From contig CAJTCV010000002.1 of assembly GCA_910574805.1 (NCBI GenBank), positions 1-64,000 of the forward strand: a stretch of DNA of 64,000 nucleotides, given 5' to 3'. Below, piece after piece: positions 33,638 through 43,016 of the stretch. The position numbers and the translations under genes are program-made. Positions within the stretch are counted from its first letter, which is position 1. The number at the start of each line of letters is the position of its first letter. This stretch comes from Lachnospiraceae bacterium. GTDB lineage: Bacteria > Bacillota > Clostridia > Lachnospirales > Lachnospiraceae. The notes under the pieces were generated by a model. It saw nothing but the letters and a program-made list of their open reading frames with translations, had not been told where the DNA came from and searched no databases.

Positions 33638-34808
33638 AGCAGGCTGATAAACCTGCTCTTTGGATTGCCGATTCTGTTGATGCCGGTTTTGTTGATTTTT
33701 AAGGACGACCACAGGAAAGAGGCATTTCTGCTCCTGATCGGCGGTAGCATTGTTCTCAGAGCTTGTAATTGAGCTTTTCTTTGCCAAAATCCCGTTCTGG
33801 CAGCTGATCAGGGAAGAGCTTCATTACACACGGGAAGCGGAAAAATATACGATGGGAACCCTTTCCTGCATACTGTGCTGGTTTGTGCTGCATGGACTGA
33901 AAATCTGTTTCCTCGGCACACAGTATAAGATGCGGGAGCATTTTCCGCTGTCTTTTGTGATTCTGCCGTTTTCCACGGCGCTGATCTATCCTGGGATTGC
34001 CTTTGGAAATGATGGCGCCGTATGGGCGCAGTGCAGTCTGAAATTCGGGCTTTTCATTCTGCCGCTGGCAAATGTACTGCTTTTTTACACCATCAACAAA
34101 CTGTTTTTTGTCAGCGAGAAAAGCAGGGAGTAGCAGCTTGCCAGGCAGCAGGCCGCGCTGCAGCAAAGGTACTATAAGCATCTGGAAGAAATCGACCTGG
34201 GACACAGGCGGTATGCCCACGACCTGAAAAACTGCATGGTTTCCATAGCCGCGCTGGCCGCCGACGGCGGAAACGAGGAGATTTTAAGTCTGCTGGGGGA
34301 TATGGAAGTGGAACTGGATACCCTGACTGGAAAGCGCTATACATCCAATCCTGTCCTGAACGCCATTCTCTGGGAAAAGTCCGTGCTGGCTGACAGACAG
34401 GGCGTCCGGATGGATATCGCGGCGGAGGAAAATCCCGGATGGGCCTGCATCGCGGGGAAGGATCTGATCGTCATGGCAGGCAACCTTTTGGACAATGCCA
34501 TTGAGGCGGCAAGGCAGTGCGCCCATGGCAGCGTCCATGCGGCGATGCATGCGCAGGAGCATTTTCTGGTGATGGAGGTGGAAAATACATGTATCAACAC
34601 ACCTGCTGCCAATGGAAAAGTAAAACATATCCTGCCTGCTTCTACAAAGCTGGACGCTGAAAATCATGGTTTTGGAATTACAAACGCGCGGGATACCGCG
34701 CAAAAATACGGAGGGCTGCTTTATATAGAACAGAACGGGAACCGTTTTACCGCAATACTTACCATCGCAAAATCCTGTCTTGCCAGATACAATGGAACTG
34801 TAGAATAA
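33638..34808 (+). pseudogene. GHKL histidine kinase, broken by frameshift and stop
   Basis: Membrane helices start in one frame (LINLLFGLPILLMPVLLIF), shift frame near 33750, then hit TAG 34131-34133 between KSRE and QLARQQAALQQRYY. After that the same frame continues with the H-box (GHRRYAHDLKNCM), N-box (NLLDNAIEAARQ) and G-box (NHGFGITNARDTA). All kinase motifs remain legible, so loss is recent. Comparable in type to the intact kinase at 25185. Confidence 0.75.
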
Positions 34809-35022
34809 TAACGAAAACAGTTCCGTGGACAGGATACACAGATATACAGCGATGCGAAATGACACGTGAGATGACAATGACCGCCCCGAAATGCCGATTT
34901 ACGTGCCGATTTGGACGGGGTGCTTTTGCGTGGCAGTCTGTCTGTGTTATAATCAGGCATATAGGTGCCCGGAGTCTCAAGGGAGATTCCGGGCGATTAT
35001 GCAGATATGGAGGATTCAGGAA

Positions 35023-35400
35023 ATGAATGGACAAAAGTTGGAAAAGCAGAGGCGGAATCTTGTGGACAGGGGCGTGTTATCGCCGGATGAAAAATTATAT
35101 GGCTCAGCTACGATCAATTATACGGAGAAGCTGGTCGGAAGAATCGAGACATGGAAGCAGGGCGGCGTGGCAATCTTTACGGACCGGAAGGTCATTCTCA
35201 CCAAGGGATTTTCATGCGAATACATCCATATTCCTTACAGTTGTATTAAGGAACTGGGAAAATGTAATCAGGGATTTTTTCCGATAGGGATGGTAATTAC
35301 TTATGAAAACAGGGAAAGCGGGGAAATCGTGACAGAGAAGATCTCGCTGGGGAAAAGAAAGAAATGGCTGCAGATCATATCGGAAAAAACAGGATTATAG
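35023..35400 (+). CDS. PH-domain-like small protein
   Basis: 125 residues from ATG 35023, with GGAGG ten bases upstream. Consists of beta strands resembling a bacterial PH or GRAM-like domain: GSATINYTEKL, GGVAIFTDRKVILTKGF, EYIHIPYSCIKELGKC, GMVITYENRESGE and a final helix WLQIISEKTGL. No catalytic residues. First gene of the small-gene array, on the same strand as the following genes. Function unknown. Confidence 0.5.
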   Translation: MNGQKLEKQRRNLVDRGVLSPDEKLYGSATINYTEKLVGRIETWKQGGVAIFTDRKVILTKGFSCEYIHIPYSCIKELGKCNQGFFPIGMVITYENRESGEIVTEKISLGKRKKWLQIISEKTGL

Positions 35401-35501
35401 CTTTCCGGTGGTAAGGAGCTGCAGATAGACGATTGGTCATGCACAACTGTTTTGCATGACCGGAAAACGGAACCCTTGGAAACCGGACGCATGCATATGG
35501 G

Positions 35502-35819
35502 ATGTGGAATTTATTTGGCAATGATTGGGAATATTGCATCGGCGCCTGCCTGTGCGGCTGGAAAGAGGAAGTGATCTCTTTTCGCACAGACAAGGATTAT
35601 TTTTGCATGGAACCGGTTTCGATTGTTCCATGGGACGACAAATCCATAGAGGACGAGCCTGTGTGGTTTCAGGGCTTGCTTCACCGGATGGGAGATGAAG
35701 AAACGATCCGGTTTCTGCCTTTTGCATACGGAACGTGCGTCTGCCCCGACTGCGGAAAAAGAGCGGCTTACTGGGATTGGCTGGCGAAGTTCATCGGATA
35801 TGGATGGTGCGGCGGATGA
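35502..35819 (+). CDS. Unknown small protein with C-terminal CxxC
   Basis: 105 residues rich in Trp, Cys and acidic residues (GACLCGWKEE, GTCVCPDCGKRAAYWDW). One CxxC pair may bind zinc. No family recognised. Ribosome site is weak, and ATG at 35496 is out of frame. Its neighbours are small immunity-like genes. Confidence 0.4.
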   Translation: MWNLFGNDWEYCIGACLCGWKEEVISFRTDKDYFCMEPVSIVPWDDKSIEDEPVWFQGLLHRMGDEETIRFLPFAYGTCVCPDCGKRAAYWDWLAKFIGYGWCGG

Positions 35820-35896
35820 TATGCTTTTAGGAGCGACAGATGATTCATTTCCTGATGCGGGATTTTCAAGTATTTCAATCAGAATGGAGTGATATC

Positions 35897-36322
35897 ATGG
35901 AAGAATTATTGGTTTCTGCTATTTTGCTTTATGAGGGATTAGTAACAGAAAACGAGTACAATAAACGGCTTGACGAATTATTTCTCACTACTCCTGAAAA
36001 TGATGATTTGCTCTATTTGGAATGGGAAACAGACATCAGTAAAGCGATTATTTATGTAAGGACACATATTGACTACAAAAATCTTAACCTTGAACAGTTT
36101 GGAAGGATTTTGATGAGTAAATTAAAGGTAGTTTATAAAAATTGTCCGAATATAAAATATTTTGCAAGTCATATGTATCGCTTATGGGAAAGCCTTCCTG
36201 TAAATATTCAGAATATAGAACCGTTTTGGACTCTATGTTATGCCGATGACCCTTTATCATGGGGAGATGAAAAACAGACCAGAGACATATACGAGCATAT
36301 GCTGAGTTACTATGAAGGATGA
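35897..36322 (+). CDS. Unknown helical protein (immunity-like)
   Basis: 141 residues from ATG 35897 (GGAG upstream). All-helical and acidic (LLYLEWETDISKAIIYVRTHID, FWTLCYADDPLSWGDEKQTRDIYEHML). Size, composition and neighbourhood suit an immunity protein for a contact-dependent or secreted toxin, but no family was recognised. Confidence 0.5.
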   Translation: MEELLVSAILLYEGLVTENEYNKRLDELFLTTPENDDLLYLEWETDISKAIIYVRTHIDYKNLNLEQFGRILMSKLKVVYKNCPNIKYFASHMYRLWESLPVNIQNIEPFWTLCYADDPLSWGDEKQTRDIYEHMLSYYEG

Positions 36323-36409
36323 TTCGAATCATAGAGTTTTATCAGGGAACACTGGATGCTGTCATGGATCGGTTATGGCAGCCTGTGCGCAATGGAAGAA
36401 TTTTGCGGC

Positions 36410-36790
36410 ATTGAAGGTACCGCAGGCAAATGAATACTTGATGGATTTTGACTTCTCCGAGATTATTTGGGCGGACGTGTGGATTACGAGAATTTTGAGG
36501 AGTGCGGAAAGCTTGATTTAGATTGGGTGCCGTATGTGCTTGAGATAATACTGGTGGCTGTCTGTGAACGGCTTGCCAGTGCAATTGTTGCATCAAACAG
36601 GGGAGTTGATTTGGAAAAGTCGATGACACAGGTACACAATTCGTTAGCTTGGGAAATTGTCATGTATGTTCAGAACGATCTGCAGACGGCTCTTTTGGCT
36701 GCGCCGGCGGAGTATGAGGCGCTGCGGAAGGAATACGCACAATATACGATCATTCCGGAGCAGTATGCCGCGTGGATGTGGGAGTATTAA
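36410..36790 (+). pseudogene. Truncated copy of the 38178 family gene
   Basis: Two blocks match the intact gene at 38178-38942: PQANEYLMDFDF (PYANEYLIDF there) and, after an internal deletion and frameshift, GGRVDYENFEECGKLDL through MYVQNDLQTALLAAPAEYEALRKEY to the end EQYAAWMWEY. About half of the middle is missing. Shows expansion and decay by duplication inside the array. Confidence 0.75.
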
Positions 36791-36838
36791 AAAACTATTT
36801 CAATATGGATTCTGACAGGAAAAGGAGAGAATACGGTT

Positions 36839-37879
36839 ATGGAAGAATTAATTCGCCTGTTTGTTGAGGAATTTCAGCAGCCCTCGACATTAGAGGAAAC
36901 GAAAATTGCCAATTTATTAGGACATTCGGACAGGTTTATTGCCCTGGATCAATACCGAAGAAAAGATCTAAAAGCCCAGAAACAAATACTGGATGAGTTG
37001 GCTGGAAAGCTGGATTCTATGGATTTGTACAAGGGCTGCTGCTGCGCATTTTTCTGTGGTGTGCTGATGGGAGAATGTGGGCCTGGAGGTGCAGGAGAGG
37101 GACTTGTGAATTTCTTTATTAAGGTGGTTTCCCATCTCTGCGGGTTGCTGGATGAGCTGGATAAAACAGGGGAAAGTGATCCTGAGGATGAGATGTTGGA
37201 CAAGCTGTTTTTGACGTCGCCGGATAAGGTTCGGGCTTTCCGGGGAAGTGCGCCACTGATGATGGCAATTATGGATTTACTGGCAAAATCACCGGAGAGC
37301 AGGGAGTATCTGCGTAAAAAGGATTTATATGATAATCTGGAGCGCATTGAGCCTTTTGTGAAAAATGGCTCATATTTGCTTCGGATTTATCCTGTCTGCG
37401 GACCTATGGATGTGCTTGTTTTAGCACCAAAAAAGGAGCAGGGAGCGTTAATAAAGGTTCAGGATGTGGGGACAAATTTCCACTTGATGACCTTGCTGGA
37501 AAGGGCACTTTATCAGAAAGAATGGGACCGGCGTTTTGGCTTATCCGCAGATGTGAAATCACCGGAAAGCCTAAAAGTATTTGCCTGTGCATCGGGGGAA
37601 GAGACGGCAAGGCAGAATGGTTCGGTTTATGCACATGCCGCCTATTATTCCTGTGATGGTCAGATGCTCTGGGGAGAGATGGGGCCAGATACGATTCCCT
37701 GTGTGGAGCAAATGCCTGTGGTATTGATTTGTCCTGAAAAATTTCCACGAAGCTGGGATTTATTCTTCGCTGTAAGCTGCCATCCTTATCTTAAGCCTTT
37801 GGCAGAAATCAAACGGGAATTGTCAAGGGAAGAGGTTCGGGAATGGATGGGGAAAATGCAGGGGATTTCGTCATTCTGA
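36839..37879 (+). CDS. Unknown 346-residue protein of the small-gene array
   Basis: Starts MEELIRLFVEEFQQPSTLEE after GGAGAG. The first 180 residues are helical (a GGAGEGLVNFFIKVV segment with a Cys cluster KGCCCAFFCG). The second half has beta strands (GSYLLRIYPVCGPMDVLVLAPKKEQ, FPRSWDLFFAVSCHPYL). No known motif was found. No membrane helices or signal. Bigger than its neighbours. May be a fused immunity protein, but this is only inferred from context. Confidence 0.5.
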   Translation: MEELIRLFVEEFQQPSTLEETKIANLLGHSDRFIALDQYRRKDLKAQKQILDELAGKLDSMDLYKGCCCAFFCGVLMGECGPGGAGEGLVNFFIKVVSHLCGLLDELDKTGESDPEDEMLDKLFLTSPDKVRAFRGSAPLMMAIMDLLAKSPESREYLRKKDLYDNLERIEPFVKNGSYLLRIYPVCGPMDVLVLAPKKEQGALIKVQDVGTNFHLMTLLERALYQKEWDRRFGLSADVKSPESLKVFACASGEETARQNGSVYAHAAYYSCDGQMLWGEMGPDTIPCVEQMPVVLICPEKFPRSWDLFFAVSCHPYLKPLAEIKRELSREEVREWMGKMQGISSF

Positions 37880-37902
37880 TTCTTATTTGAAGGATAGATA
37901 TT

Positions 37903-38196
37903 ATGATTACAATAAATGACGTCAAACAAATAAGCAAAATAATATCTTTGGAAAATGGCATATCGGAAAATGATTTAAGCGAAGATGTATTTGAAATTGT
38001 GTACCGTGTAGATGTGTTTGAGTGCGATGATGCTTCTGTCATTGACCGGCATATAGACATCGAATATTCTGTCGGTGATTATTACGAAGTGCATGAAGAC
38101 AGCCCTTTATTTCCATTTATTTGTGCATTGTGTAACCTGTCATTAGAACAAGAGGAGGAAGAAAGGGAAAAGGTTTTATGGAAGAGTACACGTTAA
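37903..38196 (+). CDS. Small acidic unknown protein
   Basis: 97 residues, strongly acidic at both ends (DVFECDDASVIDRHIDIEYSVGDYYE, then EQEEEEREKV). The end overlaps the start of the next gene by 19 bp (GTTTTATGGAAGAG), so both are translated together. No family recognised. Typical of small partner proteins in immunity arrays. Confidence 0.45.
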   Translation: MITINDVKQISKIISLENGISENDLSEDVFEIVYRVDVFECDDASVIDRHIDIEYSVGDYYEVHEDSPLFPFICALCNLSLEQEEEEREKVLWKSTR

Positions 38197-38942
38197 AAAC
38201 GAATTTTACGGCATTGGTGGAACCATATGCAAATGAATATCTAATAGATTTTAGGAATATTGTTGAGAAAGCGTTTGCACACAGTGACAGCCGCCCGCGT
38301 CTGTTGGGGAACCTGCTGGTTCTGGAGCGCTATTGCAATACGGTGCAGCAGGGGCTGACCGCGGACAAGGCACAGCTTTGTGTATGCCTGCGGTATGCGC
38401 AGGGGCTTCTCTGGGATTATCTGGGCGGACGTGCCGCGGCGGCGGATTTTCAGGACTTTGCAAATGATTATTATGCATGGTTGTTAGAACACAATGTAGG
38501 CCCCGAAGGCTTTTGCTCAGAGCATTTTGCAGAATACTTTGCGGATTCGTGTCCGGATGCTTATGAATGGTTTGCGGTTGAGTGGAGTTGCGGTCTGTTG
38601 ATGCAGTTGGTTTCCATAGAGGGCGGACGTGTGGATCACGAAGATTTTGAGGAGTGTGAGAAGCTTGATTTTTATGGGCCGCTGTGTATGCTTGACATGA
38701 TGGAGGATGTCTGTATCGGGCTTACTGATACACCAGTTGTATCAAACAGGGGAACTGATTTGGAGAAGGCGATGACACAGGTACGCAAAACTTCATTATT
38801 TCAGGAAATTGTCATGCATGTTCAGAACGATCTGCAGACAGCTCTTTTGGCCGCGCCGACGGAGTATGAAGCGCTGCGGAAGGAATACGGACAATATACG
38901 ATCATTCCGGAGCAGTATGCCGCGCGGATGCTGGAGTATTAA
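38178..38942 (+). CDS. Unknown helical protein, founder of a duplicated family
   Basis: 254 residues, mostly helical. PYANEYLIDFRNIVEKAF leads, then QLCVCLRYAQGLLWDYLGGR, then PDAYEWFAVEWSCGLLMQLVSIEGGRVDHEDFEE and a conserved end (HVQNDLQTALLAAPTEYEALR). A damaged copy lies upstream at 36410. No catalytic motif. The duplication in an array of small genes is typical of immunity proteins under diversifying selection. Confidence 0.5.
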   Translation: MEEYTLKTNFTALVEPYANEYLIDFRNIVEKAFAHSDSRPRLLGNLLVLERYCNTVQQGLTADKAQLCVCLRYAQGLLWDYLGGRAAAADFQDFANDYYAWLLEHNVGPEGFCSEHFAEYFADSCPDAYEWFAVEWSCGLLMQLVSIEGGRVDHEDFEECEKLDFYGPLCMLDMMEDVCIGLTDTPVVSNRGTDLEKAMTQVRKTSLFQEIVMHVQNDLQTALLAAPTEYEALRKEYGQYTIIPEQYAARMLEY

Positions 38943-39007
38943 AAAACTGTTTTAATTACATTCTGGAAGGAGAGAAAGTAAGTTTTGAGGTTGCATAGAT
39001 AGAAAAG

Positions 39008-39442
39008 ATGGATAATAAACAAAGTAAAATCGTAAAATCAGCGGCTGAACTCTTAAAGGTTTATTCTGCCCAGTGCAGATGTTGTAATAACGCATTTGAC
39101 TATGCAGCGGAAACCGCGGATACAGATATGGTAAGCTGTTTTTGCAGCAGCGTCTATTCATCAAAGAAGAAACAATTAGTAATTGCCCCATTGACAGCAG
39201 AAGAATTTTATAATGGACAGGCAGGATATTTTGATAAAAGAATAAATGCCATATGCCCGGGGCATGATTACAGGCTTTTCTGTGCTGGAATTTGCCCTTA
39301 CTGCGGTAAATCCGGTATACAGAGTTCAAAAAAAGGTCTCGCCATTAAAGAGTATTGCACACATCACCCTAATACACTCATAATATACCATAATGGGACA
39401 GCCCGGATTTTAAAAGACGAATTAGAAGCAGCATATATGTAA
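39008..39442 (+). CDS. Unknown Cys-rich protein
   Basis: 144 residues with several Cys pairs (CRCCNN, CFCSS, CPYCGKSG) which could form zinc sites, then a C-terminal HHPNTLIIYHNGTARI. ATG 39008 is chosen, with GGAGAG farther upstream than usual. No family recognised. Same strand and spacing as the other array genes. Confidence 0.45.
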   Translation: MDNKQSKIVKSAAELLKVYSAQCRCCNNAFDYAAETADTDMVSCFCSSVYSSKKKQLVIAPLTAEEFYNGQAGYFDKRINAICPGHDYRLFCAGICPYCGKSGIQSSKKGLAIKEYCTHHPNTLIIYHNGTARILKDELEAAYM

Positions 39443-39565
39443 CGAAGCAATCCGTTTCTGGAGGGAATGAATTTTCAAGGAAAGAGGAATGGTAATAAAG
39501 TGACAGTGTGGAAGGAGCTGGAATAGGAAATAGATTGGGGACGCAGATTTCAAAGGAGGAGTCAG

Positions 39566-40063
39566 ATGAATTTTGAAGAAATGGAACAGCAGATTTCAGA
39601 CTATGCAAAGGCGCATCATGTCGTGCTGGATTACACCGCACAGAGTATTGAGGTTCTCGATGAAATCATGGAGACCTTTCACGAGAGGGTCAATCAGTGC
39701 AGCGAAGAAGAAGGTGATGAGATTCTAGCAGAATGGGCAGCGTGTTTTGGTGTTTATATCGGGGAGACGCTGCTGCGCGTGCATTTGTCGGAGAAAGGAT
39801 TTGCATGGGCGTTGAACGGAGAGATGCCCATGCTTCAAAGGGGTAATGACAGATTAGAACCCATTTACCAGGCATGCATTCGAATCCGGTATGGCTGTGC
39901 ATTTGATATTAGTACATTTTATCAGAGGGCAGTCTGGACAGCTGACCAGGCACCATTTTCTGCGGAGCGCGTAGTGGATGTGGAACTGGTTGAAGCCGAG
40001 TATCATGAAAAAAATGTATTATATGAAGATATTGAGACGCTTTTACTGACAGTTGTAAACTGA
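39566..40063 (+). CDS. DUF3806-like or immunity-like protein
   Basis: 165 residues from ATG 39566 (AAAGGAGG). Opens with helices (MEQQISDYAKAHHVVLDYTAQSIEVLDEIME), then WAACFGVYIGETLLRVHL and ISTFYQRAVW at the end of the core. This order (long helix, GxYxGE, strand) is like DUF3806 proteins found among immunity genes, but the match is by eye only. The following gene starts 12 bases later. Confidence 0.5.
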   Translation: MNFEEMEQQISDYAKAHHVVLDYTAQSIEVLDEIMETFHERVNQCSEEEGDEILAEWAACFGVYIGETLLRVHLSEKGFAWALNGEMPMLQRGNDRLEPIYQACIRIRYGCAFDISTFYQRAVWTADQAPFSAERVVDVELVEAEYHEKNVLYEDIETLLLTVVN

Positions 40064-40075
40064 GAGGAAGAGTAC

Positions 40076-40402
40076 ATGATTCTTCGCTCCAGGGATGGAT
40101 TTCTGCAGTTTTTTGGCATGAATGATAAGTTTGTTGCGGAAACGCGAGTCAATTTGCCGGATGGAGACTTTCGCACGTATTCTATTATCAATAAGGAAAG
40201 AAAACAAGCGATGGACAAGATTACAGTCCACACAATGCTTGACAAGTCTGAAGTTCCGGCATGCGAAGTGATCTCGCTGGAGATGCTCAGAGCGGCAGTG
40301 AGGGCGTATTACAGCAATGGGCACTATGAGTCTTTTCTGGAACAGATACCGCATATGGATACGACAGAGCAGACAAAAAGGTACATGGGGCTGATAAAAT
40401 GA
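40076..40402 (+). CDS. Unknown small protein downstream of the DUF3806-like gene
   Basis: 108 residues from ATG 40076 with AGAGGAAG upstream. Pattern: ILRSRDGFLQFFGMNDKFVAE, a strand-rich middle, and a helical end (AVRAYYSNGHYESFLEQIPHMD). Only 12 bases after the previous stop, so certainly one transcript. Family not recognised. Noncoding from 40403 to 40512 has a direct repeat GCGTTT...GGCGTTTTGTAAACGCC, which may end that transcript. Confidence 0.5.
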   Translation: MILRSRDGFLQFFGMNDKFVAETRVNLPDGDFRTYSIINKERKQAMDKITVHTMLDKSEVPACEVISLEMLRAAVRAYYSNGHYESFLEQIPHMDTTEQTKRYMGLIK

Positions 40403-40512
40403 GGGCGTTTGCGTTGACACGGGGAAATTTATTTTTTAACAATAAGTTTATGCGGATTTAGGCGTTTTGTAAACGCCTAAAATTCAGAACAATAGGAAGG
40501 TGAATTTACATA

Positions 40513-41373
40513 ATGAATTATGAAAAAGAAAAGAGTAAATACGAAAAGCGCTACGAGGAGCAGATGCGGGAGCTGCTTGTTCTGACTGGGGAATATGTTA
40601 GGGGTGCGGGCAGAGTCGCAGAGGGTCTCTGGTCTCCAAGTGCAGATATTTTGGGTTATGTGGATCTGGAGACTGGAGAAACGGTGGAAAGCGAGGGCTA
40701 CTTAAGCTGGCTTGCGCGTGAGGAGGACAAGGATGGATGGATTTATTATCTCAAAGACTTGACCATTTATCATATCAAATGCCGCAAAATTAAGCGGGAA
40801 GAGGTGATGAAGAATGCGCAGCCCCGCTTCTTCAATCATTTTATGCTGACGGAAGTCGTGGAACGAGAGGTAGAGAATCCGACACTGTCAAAGTTATTGG
40901 AAAAATATAAAGAGGTTGTTGTTATTGAGGACGGAGACTGCGGAACCTTTACGCTGGAACGGCATTTTAACTGGTTTGCGGGCACCGTCGACTGGCTGGG
41001 AGAGGATTGTCATGTGACCCTTGAGTGCGACGAGGAAAATGGAACGACAGCAGACCAGGCACTGGCGCAGTTTAAGAAAATTTATGCCAATTTTAAGGAA
41101 TGGGATCAAAAATTCCGTGTATTTGCTGCCGAAAAGCTGACAGAACTTGCCAACGACTGGCAGGACGAAGGATATGATGACGAGGACGGCGAAGACTTAG
41201 CTGCAATTACGGAAGAGTCCTTCGCTGGGCGGATCGTAATCAGTGAACTCAGCATAGACGCAGAAGGCGATTATGAAGTCTACTATGATGATGACGATAT
41301 GTTCTGGGGCCATGTGATTATTGTAAGCGGCAGCGTGGACGGCGGGATGGAGGACGCCTATATCGCCGGGTAG
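40513..41373 (+). CDS. DUF2262-domain protein
   Basis: 286 residues. The C-terminal ~160 residues are DUF2262: GTFTLERHFNWFAGTVDW, DQALAQFKKIYANFKEWDQKFRVFAAEKL, EESFAGRIVISELSIDAEGDYEVYYDDDDMFWGHVIIV and the closing GGMEDAYIAG. The N-terminal part (Tyr/Lys-rich, GYVDLETGETVESEGYLSW) is an extra domain common in the same group. DUF2262 proteins recur in polymorphic toxin immunity loci; the activity is unknown. GGAAGG precedes ATG 40513. Confidence 0.75.
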   Translation: MNYEKEKSKYEKRYEEQMRELLVLTGEYVRGAGRVAEGLWSPSADILGYVDLETGETVESEGYLSWLAREEDKDGWIYYLKDLTIYHIKCRKIKREEVMKNAQPRFFNHFMLTEVVEREVENPTLSKLLEKYKEVVVIEDGDCGTFTLERHFNWFAGTVDWLGEDCHVTLECDEENGTTADQALAQFKKIYANFKEWDQKFRVFAAEKLTELANDWQDEGYDDEDGEDLAAITEESFAGRIVISELSIDAEGDYEVYYDDDDMFWGHVIIVSGSVDGGMEDAYIAG

Positions 41374-41467
41374 ATTCTGTTTGAAAGTATGTATCAGAGA
41401 AGATTTACATATAGTGATTATCAACTATAGAGGGCAGGAATGGAAAACAGCGAAAGGAGGACGTTTT

Positions 41468-41953
41468 ATGTCAGATAATCATGAATTCATTATTCCGGCA
41501 GGAAATCCTGTGAAAAAATTTCCGTCCCGACTACAGGGATTATATCTGAGTGTGTGTGAAAACGGTCAGCCGCCAATCTGCCATCAAAGGCTTACGGAGA
41601 ACAATTTAAAGCGGCTGATCAGGAAAATATATAAAAGGAAAACGCTGGGAGCTTCGCTGGCTTTTCCGGACAGGAATGAGGATTATTTTGAGATTGAGGT
41701 AAACCCCAGTTGGATTGCTTTCGAATATGTTGTCAATAATGGTATGGAAGACGAGGCATTTTATTCCAGCTTTAACCCGGATTATCTGGATTCTGACGAG
41801 GAATCCGATACAAACACAATTTATGGAAGCTTTATGCAGATGCGTTATACCATGCAGGATCCCAAACTTGCCGCAAAATGCGTGGAGTATTTTGCGCGGA
41901 CAGGTGAGCTTTATCCGGGAATGGCATGGCTGACGGAAAGGAAGGGTGGATAA
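41468..41953 (+). CDS. Unknown protein (immunity-like)
   Basis: 161 residues from ATG 41468 (AAAGGAGG at good spacing; the upstream in-frame ATG 41381 has none). Basic first half (LTENNLKRLIRKIYKRKTLG), acidic second half (FNPDYLDSDEESDTNTIYG). No family recognised. Afterwards 41954-42051 holds a short segment (GAGAGCCGCATGCACGG) faintly like a group II intron domain V. Confidence 0.45.
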   Translation: MSDNHEFIIPAGNPVKKFPSRLQGLYLSVCENGQPPICHQRLTENNLKRLIRKIYKRKTLGASLAFPDRNEDYFEIEVNPSWIAFEYVVNNGMEDEAFYSSFNPDYLDSDEESDTNTIYGSFMQMRYTMQDPKLAAKCVEYFARTGELYPGMAWLTERKGG

Positions 41954-42051
41954 CGATTTGTTCATAGTGCGGGAGAGCCGCATGCACGGTTTTGTAAGGG
42001 GATGGTATCGTGAGGTGACTGTCTGCCTGGCTTGCCGATCATAGAGGTGTT

Positions 42052-42342
42052 ATGAGAGAAAAGAAGATGAAACAAGATGACTTGATCGATTTTGAATCAA
42101 TGTACACGGTTGTTAAGAGACTTGGAATAAGAAACTATAAAGCATCGCACATTGAAACATGTAAGAGAATATGGAAAGAATTGGTTCCGAAAAGAGGTCA
42201 GGCGGATTTGTTGCAAGGAGAATTGCTTGGACAAGCTGAGAAACTTAGAAATGAAGCGAGAGAGAATGGCAATTTTAATTGGAATAATAATTTTGAATGG
42301 TTCTGCGATTTTATAAGCGTGACTCTTCATGGATGGCATTGA
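42052..42342 (+). CDS. Unknown 96-residue protein (immunity-like)
   Basis: Consists of helices: YTVVKRLGIRNYKASHIETCKRIWKELVPKRG, then a QGELLGQAEKLRNEARENGN segment and a closing NNFEWFCDFISVTL. This pattern recurs in short Firmicutes proteins near toxin immunity genes, as far as memory goes. ATG 42052 with AGAGGTG very close, or ATG 42067. Same strand as the two genes after it, spacing 15 and 6 bases. Confidence 0.5.
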   Translation: MREKKMKQDDLIDFESMYTVVKRLGIRNYKASHIETCKRIWKELVPKRGQADLLQGELLGQAEKLRNEARENGNFNWNNNFEWFCDFISVTLHGWH

Positions 42343-42357
42343 TTCAGAAAGGATGGA

Positions 42358-42645
42358 ATGGGAGAGATGAATGATGGAAACGTAAGCGAAATGGATGCGC
42401 ACGAGTTTGCCATGTATTGCAAAAGATATAATGAAAGATGGGACAATCCGCAGACAGAAGCAGAAAGGCTGGTATATGAAACAGCGGGCAATAAAAACAG
42501 GAAAACGAATCAGGAATGGCTGGATCTGCAAAAAGAGGTATGGGAATTTTTAAAGACTGCAACAGAAGAGGACAGGAATCTGACAGGAGGCTATACAGAA
42601 CCGTTGAGTATGATCTGCAGCGCCATAAAGGAAGGTCTGCGTTGA
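42358..42645 (+). CDS. Unknown 95-residue protein
   Basis: Helical and charged (HEFAMYCKRYNERWDNPQTEAERLVYE, WLDLQKEVWEFLKTATEEDR). Starts 15 bases after the previous stop with AAAGGATGG before it. No family recognised. Likely co-translated with the neighbours on both sides. Confidence 0.45.
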   Translation: MGEMNDGNVSEMDAHEFAMYCKRYNERWDNPQTEAERLVYETAGNKNRKTNQEWLDLQKEVWEFLKTATEEDRNLTGGYTEPLSMICSAIKEGLR

Positions 42646-42651
42646 GGGATT

Positions 42652-42864
42652 ATGAATATGTTAAGAGAAGAATTGAGTGAAGAGAAACGGAAAGAATATG
42701 ATACATTGACTGCAAATATGATGAGAGAGATTGAAGAAGAACTTGCAAAGCTGCCGGAAAGGAGGAAAGGACAGCTGGACGGACCAGGAGATAAAGTTTA
42801 CAGAGATATTTCCAATAAGTACTTGCCGGAGATAAGAAGAATTTTGGGAACTGTTAAAAAATAA
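42652..42864 (+). CDS. Unknown 70-residue helical protein
   Basis: One long helix with charged residues (REELSEEKRKEYDTLTANMMREIEEEL) and a second at the end (SNKYLPEIRRILGTVKK). ATG 42652 is six bases after the previous stop. Could be a small immunity protein or a partner subunit of the preceding ORF. Function unknown. Confidence 0.4.
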   Translation: MNMLREELSEEKRKEYDTLTANMMREIEEELAKLPERRKGQLDGPGDKVYRDISNKYLPEIRRILGTVKK

Positions 42865-42902
42865 AATGGACAATGTGATTTGAGGACTGCGGAGGAAAAG
42901 AC

Positions 42903-43016
42903 ATGGATTTTCATTATGACTTGTTGGAAGAAACAAGAAAAGAAATTAAGAACATACGGTTTTTCAGAGAAGATGTTGAGATAAATGCAGAGGAATACGA
43001 GATCATACATGATTAA
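42903..43016 (+). CDS. 37-residue ORF with strong ribosome binding site
   Basis: MDFHYDLLEETRKEIKNIRF, then an acidic end EYEIIHD, TAA at 43014-43016. GGAGG lies eight bases before ATG, and it follows the array genes closely. Probably the truncated start of a further immunity-type gene or a real microprotein. Confidence 0.4.
   Translation: MDFHYDLLEETRKEIKNIRFFREDVEINAEEYEIIHD

Noticed and set aside
41960-42051. Group II intron domain V remnant
   Set aside because: GAGAGCCGCATGCACGGTTTTGTAAGGG recalls domain V, but the hairpin is shortened and no intron ORF or other domain is nearby.
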